Positions 47,774 to 56,293 of a stretch of DNA of 64,000 nt are shown in pieces (within the stretch, counting starts at the first letter, position 1; every line of letters begins with the position of its first letter). Below the pieces are notes generated by a model that saw nothing but the letters and a program-made list of their open reading frames with translations, was not told the origin of the DNA and did no database searches. The position numbers were made by a program, and so were the translations under genes. The stretch is from Flavisolibacter longurius (lineage in GTDB: Bacteria > Bacteroidota > Bacteroidia > Chitinophagales > Chitinophagaceae). The stretch covers positions 62,001 to 126,000 of the forward strand of contig JABUMY010000001.1 of NCBI GenBank assembly GCA_013327885.1, given 5' to 3'.

Positions 47774-48499
47774 ATGAGAAGGATTTTATTCAGTGCGTTG
47801 CTCCTTAGTTTTGGCGTTGTTGCATTTGCCCAAACCGATACGTCCAGAAACTCCCGGCTTTTGAGCCCGATGTCCGTTCCTTCCAGCGATCATTTTTTGA
47901 TCCAGTTTGGCGGTGCCACCTGGCAGAACAAACCCGATTCGGTTAGCACCGGCGGCTTTTCCCGCACGTTCAACATGTACGTGATGCTGGATTTTCCCTT
48001 CAAAACCAACCCGCATTTCAGCGTAGCCTTGGGCCCGGGTCTTGGCACTGATCATATTTTCCTTGACAAGCAAATTGCCGATATCAAAGGCACGACCACC
48101 AGCATTCGCTTTACCCGCCTGGCCGATTCAGCTTATTTTGACAAATTCAAAGTGAGCACGGCTTTTTTGGAGATCCCTGTGGAACTGCGCTTTACCGCCA
48201 ACCCCGAGGCCAGCGGCAAAAGCTTTAAGATTGCCCTGGGCGCCAAAGTGGGTACCATGCTGGCCGCGTGGACCAAAGGAAAAGAGCTGATGAACAAAAG
48301 CGGCAACACGGTTAACGATTATCTCTCCAAAGAAAAAAGCAAGCGTTATTTCAATACCACCCGTATTGCGGCTACTGCAAGGGTAGGCTATGGTCACTTT
48401 ACCCTTTTTGGCACCTATGCACTCACACCGGTGTTTAAAGAAGGCGTAGGACCGAAAATGAATACGCTTAGTCTTGGTTTAACCCTGAGCGGACTGTAG
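47774..48499 (+). CDS. Outer-membrane beta-barrel protein (PorT-like)
   Basis: A 241-residue secreted barrel. Signal peptide at residues 1-20 (VVAFAQ). Strand pattern and loops resemble the PorT/OmpW-like group of Bacteroidota: FLIQFGGATWQNKPDSV, FNMYVMLDFPFKTNPHFSVALGPGLGTDHIFLD, STAFLEIPVELRFTANPEASGKSFKIALGAKVGTMLAAWTKGKEL, RIAATARVGYGHFTLFGTYALTPVFKEGVGPKMNTLSLGLTLSGL. The FLEIPVELRF and final LSLGLTLS strand are typical. Its role in transport is unknown. It has its own promoter and is followed by two 7-bp tracts and a terminator. Confidence 0.88.
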   Translation: MRRILFSALLLSFGVVAFAQTDTSRNSRLLSPMSVPSSDHFLIQFGGATWQNKPDSVSTGGFSRTFNMYVMLDFPFKTNPHFSVALGPGLGTDHIFLDKQIADIKGTTTSIRFTRLADSAYFDKFKVSTAFLEIPVELRFTANPEASGKSFKIALGAKVGTMLAAWTKGKELMNKSGNTVNDYLSKEKSKRYFNTTRIAATARVGYGHFTLFGTYALTPVFKEGVGPKMNTLSLGLTLSGL

Positions 48500-48504
48500 T
48501 CCAC

Positions 48505-48539
48505 CAGGCAATTGGCAACAGGCAATTGGCAATAACAAC
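48505..48539. repeat. Degenerate 7-bp tract, units CAGGCAA/TTGGCAA
   Basis: Units CAGGCAA, TTGGCAA, CAGGCAA, TTGGCAA, TAACAAC, 5 bp after the barrel gene stop codon. Alternation of two 7-mers also gives a 14-bp period. Confidence 0.88.
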
Positions 48540-48575
48540 TATATTTTTTGAAAGGTGAATACGGTGACAATGCTA

Positions 48576-48603
48576 CTCACCACTGACCATTCACCACTCA
48601 CCA
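48576..48603. repeat. Degenerate 7-bp tract, unit CTCACCA
   Basis: Units CTCACCA, CTGACCA, TTCACCA, CTCACCA, running into the terminator hairpin. Same words as at 2333 and 29121. Confidence 0.88.
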
Positions 48604-48640
48604 AAAAAAGCGATGCGCTGAAAAGTGGCATCGCTTTTTT
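48604..48640 (+). terminator. Rho-independent terminator
   Basis: AAAAAAGCGATGC (48604-48616) and GCATCGCTTTTTT (48628-48640), perfect 13-bp stem. Confidence 0.92.
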
Positions 48641-48664
48641 ACTTTCACCCTTAAATGATGATGC

Positions 48665-49855
48665 ATGCTGGATAAAAGCAAAAAAATAAAAGCAGAAGAA
48701 AGGGCCGTGCTGGTTGGCGTCGTGCAAAAAGAGCAGCGGGAAGAAGAAGTGCAGGAATACCTTGACGAGCTGGCCTTTTTGGCCGAAACCGCCGGGGCCG
48801 TAACGGTAAAAAAGTTTATTCAGAAACTGTCGCACCCCGACAGCCGCACCTATGTGGGCAAAGGAAAGCTGCAGGAGATCGCCGCTTATATCCAGGCAAA
48901 GGAGATCGACCTGCTTATTTTTGACGACGAGCTTACCGGCGCACAGATTGGCAATATTGAAAAAGAGGTCAAGGTAAAAACCATCGACCGCTCCGATCTT
49001 ATCCTAGACATTTTTGCCCGCCGGGCCAAAACCGCCCAGGCCAAGGCCCAGGTAGAACTGGCCCAATACCAGTACATTCTTCCCCGCCTGCGCGGCATGT
49101 GGAAGCACCTGGAACGCCTGGGTGGCGGTATTGGTACGCGGGGCCCGGGTGAAACGGAAATTGAAACGGACCGGCGGATCGTACGGGATAAAATTTCGCT
49201 CTTGCGCAAACGGCTGCAGGAGATCGACAAGCAGGCGTTTACCCAGCGAAAGGAGCGGGGTGAGTTTATCCGCGTTGCTTTGGTAGGTTATACCAACGTG
49301 GGTAAAAGCACCATCATGAACCTGCTGAGCAAAAGCGAGGTGCTGGCCGAGAACAAGCTGTTTGCCACGCTGGACACCACCACGCGGAAGATCGTTTACG
49401 AGACCACACCATTCCTGCTGAGTGATACGGTAGGTTTTATTCGTAAGCTTCCGCACCACCTGGTGGAAAGCTTTAAAAGTACGCTGGATGAAGTGCGGGA
49501 AGCCGATATTTTGTTGCACGTGGTAGATATTTCGCACCCGGCGTATGAAGACCAGTTGGGTGTCGTGAACAAAACCCTGCAGGAGATGGGCGCCCACGAC
49601 AAACCGATACTGACCGTTTTCAACAAAATGGACCTCTACATCAAGCAGACCTTTGACGAGTGGCTGGGCGAAGAAACCAAGGAGCAGATCCTGAACGATA
49701 TGAAGGCCCGCTGGCAGGACGAAACGGGCGGTAATGCCATTTTTGTGTCGGCCCTGGAACGGATGCATATTGATGAATTGCGCAAGGCCATTCTTGACAA
49801 AGTGCGGGAACTGTACAGGGTGCGCTACCCGTATAAAACGGAGTTTTTCTATTAA
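48665..49855 (+). CDS. hflX: GTPase HflX
   Basis: A 396-residue ribosome-associated GTPase that splits stalled 70S ribosomes. The N-terminal HflX domain shows FIQKLSHPDSRTYVGKGKLQEIAAYIQ (glycine-rich nucleotide-binding loop) and LILDIFARRAKTAQAKAQVELAQYQYILPRLRGMWKHLERLGGGIGTRGPGETEIETDRR, the most diagnostic segment. The G domain has GYTNVGKST (G1, about residues 208-216), DTVGFI (G3), FNKMD (G4) and VSAL (G5). The start gives a normal length. It lies upstream of a Rieske protein gene, separated by a terminator. Confidence 0.97.
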   Translation: MLDKSKKIKAEERAVLVGVVQKEQREEEVQEYLDELAFLAETAGAVTVKKFIQKLSHPDSRTYVGKGKLQEIAAYIQAKEIDLLIFDDELTGAQIGNIEKEVKVKTIDRSDLILDIFARRAKTAQAKAQVELAQYQYILPRLRGMWKHLERLGGGIGTRGPGETEIETDRRIVRDKISLLRKRLQEIDKQAFTQRKERGEFIRVALVGYTNVGKSTIMNLLSKSEVLAENKLFATLDTTTRKIVYETTPFLLSDTVGFIRKLPHHLVESFKSTLDEVREADILLHVVDISHPAYEDQLGVVNKTLQEMGAHDKPILTVFNKMDLYIKQTFDEWLGEETKEQILNDMKARWQDETGGNAIFVSALERMHIDELRKAILDKVRELYRVRYPYKTEFFY

Positions 49856-49895
49856 TTATATTGGCCCCAGTTATTGGGCAAAGACATTCCATAAA

Positions 49896-49924
49896 AAAGG
49901 CTGCGCTTGTTGCAGCCTTTCTGC
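49896..49924 (+). terminator. Rho-independent terminator
   Basis: AAAGGCTGC (49896-49904) and GCAGCCTTT (49912-49920) with 7-nt loop and a T-containing tail, 40 bp after hflX. Confidence 0.85.
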
Positions 49925-49954
49925 TGGTTATTTGTTGTGTGTAAAATCATTCCC

Positions 49955-50308
49955 GTGGCAAAAGAGATCAATTGGGTTAAAGTAGCAGAAAGCCTGGCAG
50001 ACGTTTCGTTTGGATCAAACAACCTGGCCGAGGTAATGGCGGGTGACAAAGCGGTTTGCATTGGAAAGTACAAGGAGGGCTATTTTGCCTTTGCCGCGAA
50101 ATGCCCGCACGCCAGCGGTTATTTTGTCGACGGCTTTATAGATGCCCTGGGCAACGTGGTATGCCCGCTGCACCGTTATAAGTTTTGTATGAAGAATGGT
50201 CGCAATGTCAGCGGCGAAGGTTATTACCTGAAGCACTGGCCGGTGGAAGTAAGGGAAGATGGCGTGTTTGTGGGCTTGGAAGCCAAATCCTTCCTGGGCC
50301 TGTTGTAG
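49955..50308 (+). CDS. Rieske [2Fe-2S] ferredoxin-like protein
   Basis: A 117-residue single-domain Rieske protein. The two cluster-binding motifs are CPHASGYFVDG (Cys-x-His) and CPLHRYKF (Cys-x2-His), spaced as in NirD-like and dioxygenase-ferredoxin Rieske proteins. There is no transmembrane helix. Proteins of this kind pass electrons to an oxygenase or reductase; none is adjacent. The start is uncertain: there is no ATG, and I chose the GTG at 49955. A GTG at 49937 is the alternative. Both lie downstream of the hflX terminator. Confidence 0.9.
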   Translation: MAKEINWVKVAESLADVSFGSNNLAEVMAGDKAVCIGKYKEGYFAFAAKCPHASGYFVDGFIDALGNVVCPLHRYKFCMKNGRNVSGEGYYLKHWPVEVREDGVFVGLEAKSFLGLL

Positions 50309-50407
50309 GCGGAAACCGGGTTTTAAAAGATTTTTATTGATAAATAGGGCGTTGTCCCTTTGTTGGGAACTGAAAAACCCTATTTTTGCCCTCCCAAAAC
50401 GGGAAAT

Positions 50408-50481
50408 TCCTCCTTAGCTCAGTTGGTTAGAGCATCTGACTGTTAATCAGAGGGTCTCAGGTTCAAGTCCTGAAGGGGGAG
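50408..50481 (+). tRNA. tRNA-Asn (anticodon GTT)
   Basis: A 74-nt cloverleaf. Acceptor TCCTCCT pairs with AGGGGGA (one G-U), anticodon stem TCTGA/TCAGA with loop CTGTTAA, T-arm TCAGG-TTCAAGT-CCTGA, discriminator G. The CCA end is not encoded. Confidence 0.97.
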
Positions 50482-50511
50482 CTGAAAAGCTCTTGGTTCG
50501 TAAACATATTT

Positions 50512-50585
50512 TCCTCCTTAGCTCAGTTGGTTAGAGCATCTGACTGTTAATCAGAGGGTCGTTGGTTCAAGTCCAACAGGGGGAG
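50512..50585 (+). tRNA. tRNA-Asn (anticodon GTT), second copy
   Basis: A 74-nt gene 30 bp after the first copy. It is identical to it except in the T-arm, where the stem is GTTGG/CCAAC in place of TCAGG/CCTGA; all changed bases are paired. CCA is not encoded. Confidence 0.97.
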
Positions 50586-51100
50586 CTGAAAATCAAAGGG
50601 TTATAAGCTGAAAAGTTTGTAACCCTTTTTATTTGCAATCAACACGGCGTCAGGGCTAAACTGCTACGGGGTTTTTCTTTCAGTATCCGAGATGATCGTC
50701 TCGATTATCCTTTTGATTCTTTGCGCTAGGAATGTATCATGAGCAGGCGTGAGATGAGCTTACAAACCTTCTTTAAAATCAGGATGAATAAAAAGGTTTT
50801 AAAAGTAATTTTCAGGTATTCTTTTAGAGAGCCTGTCGTTCCAGAGAATTTCTCCTCCACAGCGAGGGCATTTTCCATTATAGAAATAAGGTCTTCAAAT
50901 CACAGTTAAATGGAAAGTCCATTTTGCCCTATGAAGGAAAGGCTTCCAAGGATGTTGTTATGAGGTATTCCAAAGGAAAAATGGCAATGCTTTCTCCCTT
51001 ACTGATGGGACGAAGAAGTGCTTTTTAAATCCTTGGTATACTACCGGTTGCAAAAACCGATGGCAGTGGGATCGGTTGGCATGATGTCAACATGGTAGCC
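50586..51100. other. AT-rich region after the tRNA genes, decayed zinc-ribbon frame
   Basis: A 515-bp stretch. After the tRNA terminator there is no intact gene. On the minus strand around 50800-50890 a frame without a start codon reads YFYNGKCPRCGGEILWND before a stop, a CPxCG zinc-ribbon fragment, with a frame-shifted possible N-terminal piece (MDFPFNCDLKTLF) immediately upstream. This looks like a decayed small gene. Confidence 0.4.
50595..50632 (+). terminator. Terminator of the tRNA-Asn pair
   Basis: AAAGGGTTA (50595-50603) pairs with TAACCCTTT (50620-50628), followed by T residues, 10 bp after the second tRNA. Confidence 0.85.
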
Positions 51101-52561
51101 TTACTGTACGCTGCCCGACTCAGTTGCATGATAAACAATTCCATTCTTGTCAACAACAAAAGGTGATAAGATCTGAAAATCATCCTTTTCATGGTCAGTG
51201 GTTGTCTTCCAGAGTTGAGACCCTGTTAACGCATCATAGGCAATAACCGATTGTATAAGACCCCAATAAACCATATTATTATAAACCAATGGTGAAGAAC
51301 TGCCTTCTGGCTTAGTAACGTTCCATTTCAAAGAACCGGTTTTTGCATCAACAGCATACAATGAGGATCCAGATCCAATGGTTGTAAAATATACCAAACT
51401 GCCGGTAGCGATGGGACTAGCAATAATTTTATTGTCCCCAGCAAATCTCCATTTTAATTCACCTGTTGCAGCATTTAATGCATATAGGTTTTTATCGTCA
51501 GAACCAAAATAAACAATGCCGTCTACAACAGTAGGACTACTTTGTATGGCTTTTGTAGCTTTGAAATGCCATTTCTCTGAGCCATCACTGCTATTTAATG
51601 CCACCAAGTTGCCAGCTCCATCGCCATGGTAAAGAACACCTTCCACAATACTGGGATTGGTGAAAGGAAATGAACCTGTGCCATACAAGTCAAGTGACTT
51701 TTTCCACTTTAGTGCTCCTGTAACTGCATTTAAGGCGTAAATAAATTTGTCTGCGCTTCCACAATAGAATACTCCATCAATGACTGTTGGGCTGGATACG
51801 TTTCCTAAGGGCTTGGTAAGATCTTGCGCGAATTTCCATAGCAAAGAACCAGTATTGGGGTCTAAGCAATAAAAATACATGTCATCGCTATTAAAATATA
51901 ATCGTCCGTCAGCAATAACTGGTGTGGTATAAAAAGTTTTGCTCGTTTCGTATTTCCATTTGACCGTTCTGGAAACAGCATCAATAGCCACTATACTGTT
52001 TCCAAATGTGCAGTAAAGAACACCGTTCAGAAAGGCATGATTATAGGCAAATGATTCCGTGGTATTGTATTTCCAAATGATCTCGCCTGTATGGGCATCA
52101 AGTGCCCAAAGTTTGGTGGGATTAACAGAGGGTTGCGTTGAAAATGATCTTGACGTTATATAAAGGGTAGCCGGTAATACATCTACTTTGGCTACGACAA
52201 TGTATTGTTTGGTGCTGCCATCCTGTGCGGTGACTGTGTAGGTAACAGTATTGGCAAAGTTCTGTGTCGCCCCACTTTCCGGTCTAATACTTTTCCCTGT
52301 AAATACAATGGTTGGTATCAAATTGCCAAGCGTACTGCCAATTGGGAGGGTGAGCTTTATTGAATCAGCGGTGATCACTCCTATAACATCGGCAACAAGA
52401 GAAGGATTACTGGTTTTTGGTATTTTGAAAGAAGTGATTTCCTTTTGGTTGAAAACAGGCGATGGTGGCTCCGGCTCTCTGTCATTTGGCTTTTGGCAGC
52501 CAAAACACAAAACAAAAGCTAAGAAGAGTAACGCAGTTAGTTTTATACGTATTGTTTTCAT
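51101..52561 (-). CDS. Lipoprotein with PQQ-type beta-propeller
   Basis: A 486-residue lipoprotein (lipobox cysteine at about residue 22, CFGCQK). Residues 35-130 form an Ig-like, DUF5018-type domain (TVTYTVTAQDGSTKQYIVVAKV). The rest is a beta-propeller of seven or eight PQQ/BamB-like repeats, each with an LYALNAxTGxLKWxF pattern, for example LWALDAHTGEIIWKYN, YCLDPNTGSLLWKFA, IYALNAVTGALKWKKS, LYALNAATGELKWRFAG and LYAVDAKTGSLKWNV. No quinoprotein active-site residues are evident, so it is more likely a binding scaffold than a dehydrogenase. The gene is more AT-rich than its neighbours and sits in the region downstream of the tRNA genes. Confidence 0.92.
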   Translation of the reverse strand: MKTIRIKLTALLFLAFVLCFGCQKPNDREPEPPSPVFNQKEITSFKIPKTSNPSLVADVIGVITADSIKLTLPIGSTLGNLIPTIVFTGKSIRPESGATQNFANTVTYTVTAQDGSTKQYIVVAKVDVLPATLYITSRSFSTQPSVNPTKLWALDAHTGEIIWKYNTTESFAYNHAFLNGVLYCTFGNSIVAIDAVSRTVKWKYETSKTFYTTPVIADGRLYFNSDDMYFYCLDPNTGSLLWKFAQDLTKPLGNVSSPTVIDGVFYCGSADKFIYALNAVTGALKWKKSLDLYGTGSFPFTNPSIVEGVLYHGDGAGNLVALNSSDGSEKWHFKATKAIQSSPTVVDGIVYFGSDDKNLYALNAATGELKWRFAGDNKIIASPIATGSLVYFTTIGSGSSLYAVDAKTGSLKWNVTKPEGSSSPLVYNNMVYWGLIQSVIAYDALTGSQLWKTTTDHEKDDFQILSPFVVDKNGIVYHATESGSVQ

Positions 52562-52704
52562 AAAATCAGTTGCATAAAAGTAATAGCAAGGTTAACTATT
52601 TCAAAATGAAGGAGAAGCTGCAGAGTCTCGACTAAAACTTTAGGCTTTAACTGGCAACCACATATACTATGCAAATACTACGGAAATCTGGATACAAGTC
52701 TTGT

Positions 52705-53208
52705 CTACAGTTCTTTTCTATCAAATTCCCTCGTATAAATTGAATCTGCCGTTTCCTTCAACACAATTACTCTTCCTTCAAAAAGTGTAGCAAAGGAGTC
52801 GGCCAGGTAGGTTTCCCGGCTTTGCCGGGTGGGACTATATTGGCCAGTAGTTTTGCTCCTGAACTTGTCATCGTAGGTCCAGGTGCAAAAGCTGTTGCAA
52901 TCTGTTTTGCTGGCTTCAATTGCCCATTGCTGTTTTAGCTTTTCCATCATGGATTCCGGGATTTGTCTTGCATACCCGGTGTGTCCCTGCGCCGAAACTG
53001 TACGCCAGCAAAATTTTACTTCCCCTGCCTCATAAAACCAAAACTGGGGATACTGCGCCTGTGCTTCTGCCAGTGTTTTGTCGCAGAAAAGGATTCCCTG
53101 GGCATCATAACCAGTAGGATCAAATGCCTGCCAGCAATTGTTTTTATCGTCCTCTTTTGTGCAGGAGTTCAGCGCCAGTAGTAAAAAAATAGAAAGCAGT
53201 TTTTTCAT
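52705..53208 (-). CDS. Small lipoprotein, unknown
   Basis: A 167-residue lipoprotein with the cysteine in ALNSCTKED (about residue 16). The mature part has several cysteines (NNCWQAFD, ILFCDKTL, VKFCWRTV, DCNSFCTW), enough for two or three disulfides. Trp/Tyr-rich stretches such as YPQFWFYEAGEVKFCWR are notable. I do not recognise a family. The start at 53208 gives a standard MKK lipoprotein signal; the frame continues upstream with unrelated sequence. Divergent from the gene at 53380. Confidence 0.75.
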   Translation of the reverse strand: MKKLLSIFLLLALNSCTKEDDKNNCWQAFDPTGYDAQGILFCDKTLAEAQAQYPQFWFYEAGEVKFCWRTVSAQGHTGYARQIPESMMEKLKQQWAIEASKTDCNSFCTWTYDDKFRSKTTGQYSPTRQSRETYLADSFATLFEGRVIVLKETADSIYTREFDRKEL

Positions 53209-53379
53209 TGTGGTGAGATGGTGATTTCGGTGGTTCAAGGTAATCCCCGGCTGCCGATTCGCAAAATCTGGCGTCAGCAAAAAAACGTTGCACCGATCAT
53301 TGTACAGGGCTTTGTAGCAATATTCTTATTCCAATTGAGATTTCCCCAAATCCCAACCCTCCCTTATTTTACGCCTTGC

Positions 53380-54219
53380 ATGCGGGGTAAAAAAATCATA
53401 GCGCAAACCTTTTCGGTTCCGTTCCGGCACCTGCATTTTCATTACGGCGGCGTAAGCTGCAACAGGCTGGTCAAAGAATTGGGCAAAACAATTTCTATCA
53501 CCATCATCAATTACGATGTCCGCGAAGAGTTTGACGCGGTGAAAGATTATTTTGCCAATGCGCTTAGTATAGCGGCAGTGGATATCAACCTTCGCATCGA
53601 AGCCGAAGATGGTGTACCCAAAAAGATAGAAGCCACCTCGCCCCAAATTGCCGCCATCGACGGCGGCTTAATCCAAACCGTCCGCTTTGCTTATGTAAAA
53701 GAAGCGGTAAAGAAAAAGCTGACCATTGAAGTGGAAAAGAACATGCTGACCATGGAAGAACTCTTTGATGCGTTCTCGGAAAATCGGGTCAAAGCCGATA
53801 CCTTTTACGAAGATGAAAAGGCCCTGGCCGATGACATGCTGGCTGTTGCCGAAACCAAACATTATCACCACCTGCGCACCCTGTCGGCCAGGCATGCCCA
53901 CCACATTATGCGGCTGCGTTTTGTGCTGAAGCCTTTTTCCTTTCTCTTTCTGCTCGAAGGAGAGCAGCATTACCACATTGTGTGGGAAACCCTCGACACC
54001 GAAGAAGCCACCTATGTTTGGCCGGTGCCCAAAGACCCGGCGCAGGTAAAGCTGGCGCTGAAAAAAGTGGAAGAGGTAATCCAGTTGGTGAAGGTGCAGG
54101 GCAAAGCGGCCTATCTTTCTTCTGCCACCGAAACCTACCGGCGGATTTTTCACCACTATAAAGACGGCATCAAAGGGTTTGTGAAATGGAAGGGCGAACT
54201 GGAAAGCATTCTTACCTAG
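53380..54219 (+). CDS. Hypothetical protein, unknown
   Basis: A 279-residue cytoplasmic-looking protein. There is no signal peptide with the start used here (ATG at 53380); the frame is open to 53218, but upstream residues look non-coding. It contains an acidic central region, a His-rich stretch (ETKHYHHLRTLSARHAHHIMRLRF), an aromatic strand pair (FSFLFLLEGEQHYHIVWETLDTEEATYVWPVP) and Lys-rich helices at the end. No family is recognised. Codon use matches typical genes of the window, so it is likely real. The His cluster could bind metal. Confidence 0.65.
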   Translation: MRGKKIIAQTFSVPFRHLHFHYGGVSCNRLVKELGKTISITIINYDVREEFDAVKDYFANALSIAAVDINLRIEAEDGVPKKIEATSPQIAAIDGGLIQTVRFAYVKEAVKKKLTIEVEKNMLTMEELFDAFSENRVKADTFYEDEKALADDMLAVAETKHYHHLRTLSARHAHHIMRLRFVLKPFSFLFLLEGEQHYHIVWETLDTEEATYVWPVPKDPAQVKLALKKVEEVIQLVKVQGKAAYLSSATETYRRIFHHYKDGIKGFVKWKGELESILT

Positions 54220-54257
54220 AGCTTGTTCGTATGTTTCCCTGAAAGAGATGAACGGGC

Positions 54258-54446
54258 TCAGGCGGTTTTCTGCTGGCTGTTTAAAAGAGAAATGTGGTTG
54301 TAAATCTCCTGTATCTCCGAATGGATGGCCTTTAATTCAGTTTGCGGTTTTCGTTCCTTCAGGGCGTTGGTAAAAGCCTTGTTTTTTTCCAGCAATTGTG
54401 CCGATAGGTGCAGCACGGATTCTATGCGTTCTTGCTTTTGTGACAT
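54258..54446 (-). CDS. Small coiled-coil protein
   Basis: A 62-residue helical protein: MSQKQERIESVLHLSAQLLEK, then a second helix ELKAIHSEIQEIYNHISLLN, with heptad-like spacing of Leu/Ile. This is probably a helical hairpin or dimer. The ATG at 54446 is used; the frame is open upstream but the sequence there is low-quality coding. Convergent with the gene ending at 54219, with 38 bp between. Family unknown. Confidence 0.55.
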   Translation of the reverse strand: MSQKQERIESVLHLSAQLLEKNKAFTNALKERKPQTELKAIHSEIQEIYNHISLLNSQQKTA

Positions 54447-54793
54447 GTTCTTGTACTCTGAAAAAAAATATATCAAATATGAGGCCGTAACGGGAAGAAG
54501 CGCAGGCCGCAGCAGGGAAGGCCTTTTCGTACGACAGAACTGACTACAGTTGCGGAAACTTTTTCGCATCATAACAGAACGAGATCATAACTGCAGTTTC
54601 TCGCAGGGAAAAATTCAGTTGGCAATCTACCCGGTTCCATGAGGATGAACTGGTTGCTGTGCGATGCCGGTACGCGGAAACTATTCTCGAAGACTGTTGC
54701 ATCTTTTTTTTATATTGCGTATGACATTGCCTGTAGCATGTTGTCTCTGAGGTTGGTTCTGCAATGCCAGGTTTCTTTTTAAAACCAGCTGAC
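54447..54793. other. Intergenic region, nothing recognised
   Basis: About 350 bp between divergent genes. AT-rich tracts near 54700-54720 could hold the promoter of the downstream cluster, but no -33/-7 match is convincing. Confidence 0.45.
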
Positions 54794-55684
54794 ATGAGAG
54801 TATTCCTTCCTTTTTTTCTATTGCTTTTAGGTACGTTAACTGGAAGTACACAAACCATCACCGTATCGGGTGCCTGTATAACGGGTACCAGTACCCTAAC
54901 GAAGGTTGCCGACGAAAATGGCAAAGTGGCCTATGCCGGTACCGGCACAGTAGCAGGATTCCCAGACATTGATATCAGTATCTACTGGATGGGTGAACCC
55001 GATAATCTTTGGGTGCTTGCGTATGACGGACAGCCTTATTACAGCAGCGATTGCGATCGCTCCACACCACCCAGTACCACCAATCCCAATTGCACCTGGA
55101 CGGCAGTTGAAGCCGCTTGCAGCAACCCGGCTGCCCTGGTCATTGCCGGTGCGGGAACCCTGCCCGTGCGGCTTGGCAGCTTTACGGCAACAAAGGTTGG
55201 CAACAAGGTACAATTGGCCTGGAGCACATCGGCTGAAACCAACAACAAGGGCTTTGATGTGCAGCGCAGTGCAGACGGCAACACCTGGACAAGCCTTGGC
55301 TTTGTGAACGGCGCCGGGCAATCGGCCCAAGCCCGGTCTTACCGTTTTGATGATGCCGCACCACGCAATGGCAAAAATTACTACCGCCTGCAGCAGGTCG
55401 ATTTTGATGGCCGTTCTTCCACATCCAGCATCGTTACGGTGGACATAGCTGCAAACGGATTTTACACCTTGCAGCCGGCTGGTAACGGGCAGTATCGCCT
55501 GCAGATCCATTCCTCACAAACCGTGGCGTTGCAGGTGGTTGACATGAGCGGCAAAAAGCTTCTTTCCAAAACCGTAGCACAGGGAATTCACCCCATTGAC
55601 ATGAGCGCCTATGCGCAAGGTATTTACCTGCTGCAACTGACCAAAGACAACGTGGTGACCACCGAAAAACTCATCAAACAATAA
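54794..55684 (+). CDS. Secreted protein with T9SS type A sorting domain
   Basis: A 296-residue protein. Signal peptide at residues 1-18 (TLTGSTQ). The central part has LGSFTATKVGNKVQLAWSTSAETNNKGFDVQRSADGNTWTSLGFV and KNYYRLQQVDFDGRSSTS, a fibronectin-III-like module typical of T9SS cargo. The last 80 residues are the type A C-terminal sorting domain (VVDMSGKKLLSKTV, GIHPIDMSAYAQGIYLLQLTKDNVVTTEKLIK), so the protein should cross the outer membrane through the type IX system and be attached at the surface. It is the first gene of a same-strand run leading to the tail-collar and sulfotransferase genes, with only 3 bp before the next start. Confidence 0.92.
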   Translation: MRVFLPFFLLLLGTLTGSTQTITVSGACITGTSTLTKVADENGKVAYAGTGTVAGFPDIDISIYWMGEPDNLWVLAYDGQPYYSSDCDRSTPPSTTNPNCTWTAVEAACSNPAALVIAGAGTLPVRLGSFTATKVGNKVQLAWSTSAETNNKGFDVQRSADGNTWTSLGFVNGAGQSAQARSYRFDDAAPRNGKNYYRLQQVDFDGRSSTSSIVTVDIAANGFYTLQPAGNGQYRLQIHSSQTVALQVVDMSGKKLLSKTVAQGIHPIDMSAYAQGIYLLQLTKDNVVTTEKLIKQ

Positions 55685-55687
55685 CAC

Positions 55688-56275
55688 ATGCACAACAGCC
55701 AATCGAGCCGCCGAAGCTTCCTGGGCAGCCTGGCCATCCTTTCTGCAGGCTCTGTTTTTGGTTCTTTTTCACGCCTTGTACCCGAAGCCCCGACGACAGA
55801 TCTTTACCGTGAGTGGAAACAATTCTGCCGGCAAAACTGTGGGCAATTGAGTCTTCTTGCGCTCCCGGGTACGGCCCTTGCTCCCTGCAAAGGCCATTGG
55901 TACGAGGTTGGTGAGGCCATTGCTTTTCCCCTGCACAACCTCCTTGTACAACCAACCTGGGTGTTTTGGTCAGAAGCAAAAGGCAAGCCTGCAGACCTGG
56001 TGATTACCCTGTATGAAAATAATGCGGCCAAAACAAAACTCGGCCGCCTGAACCGTTTCGAATGGGAAGGCTTGTTGTCATTGCCGGATGGTACGGAACC
56101 GCAGGATGTGATTGCCCTGCTGAAAGAAGCCTGTAAGTCCGATGCTACAGCAAGTAAAAGTAGGGCAACAGCCGCCATGCGAGTGGCTGTTCGTAAGGGG
56201 AGAGCCATTCGCATCACAACACACCTCAATCAAAAAGAGATTGCTATCAACAAACAATTCTTGTATTCTATCTAA
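55688..56275 (+). CDS. Putative Tat-exported protein, unknown
   Basis: A 195-residue protein with a twin-arginine signal: SRRSFLGSLAILSAGSVFG at residues 7-25, matching the S-R-R-x-F-L consensus. The mature part has two cysteines in KQFCRQNCGQLS and another in LAPCKGHWYE, and a Lys/Arg-rich C-terminus (KSRATAAMRVAVRKGRAIR). Tat export suggests folding, and possibly cofactor loading, in the cytoplasm before export. The family is not recognised. It starts 3 bp after the T9SS gene and precedes the tail-collar gene by 18 bp. Confidence 0.75.
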   Translation: MHNSQSSRRSFLGSLAILSAGSVFGSFSRLVPEAPTTDLYREWKQFCRQNCGQLSLLALPGTALAPCKGHWYEVGEAIAFPLHNLLVQPTWVFWSEAKGKPADLVITLYENNAAKTKLGRLNRFEWEGLLSLPDGTEPQDVIALLKEACKSDATASKSRATAAMRVAVRKGRAIRITTHLNQKEIAINKQFLYSI

Positions 56276-56293
56276 TCATTAAAACTTCAACTT

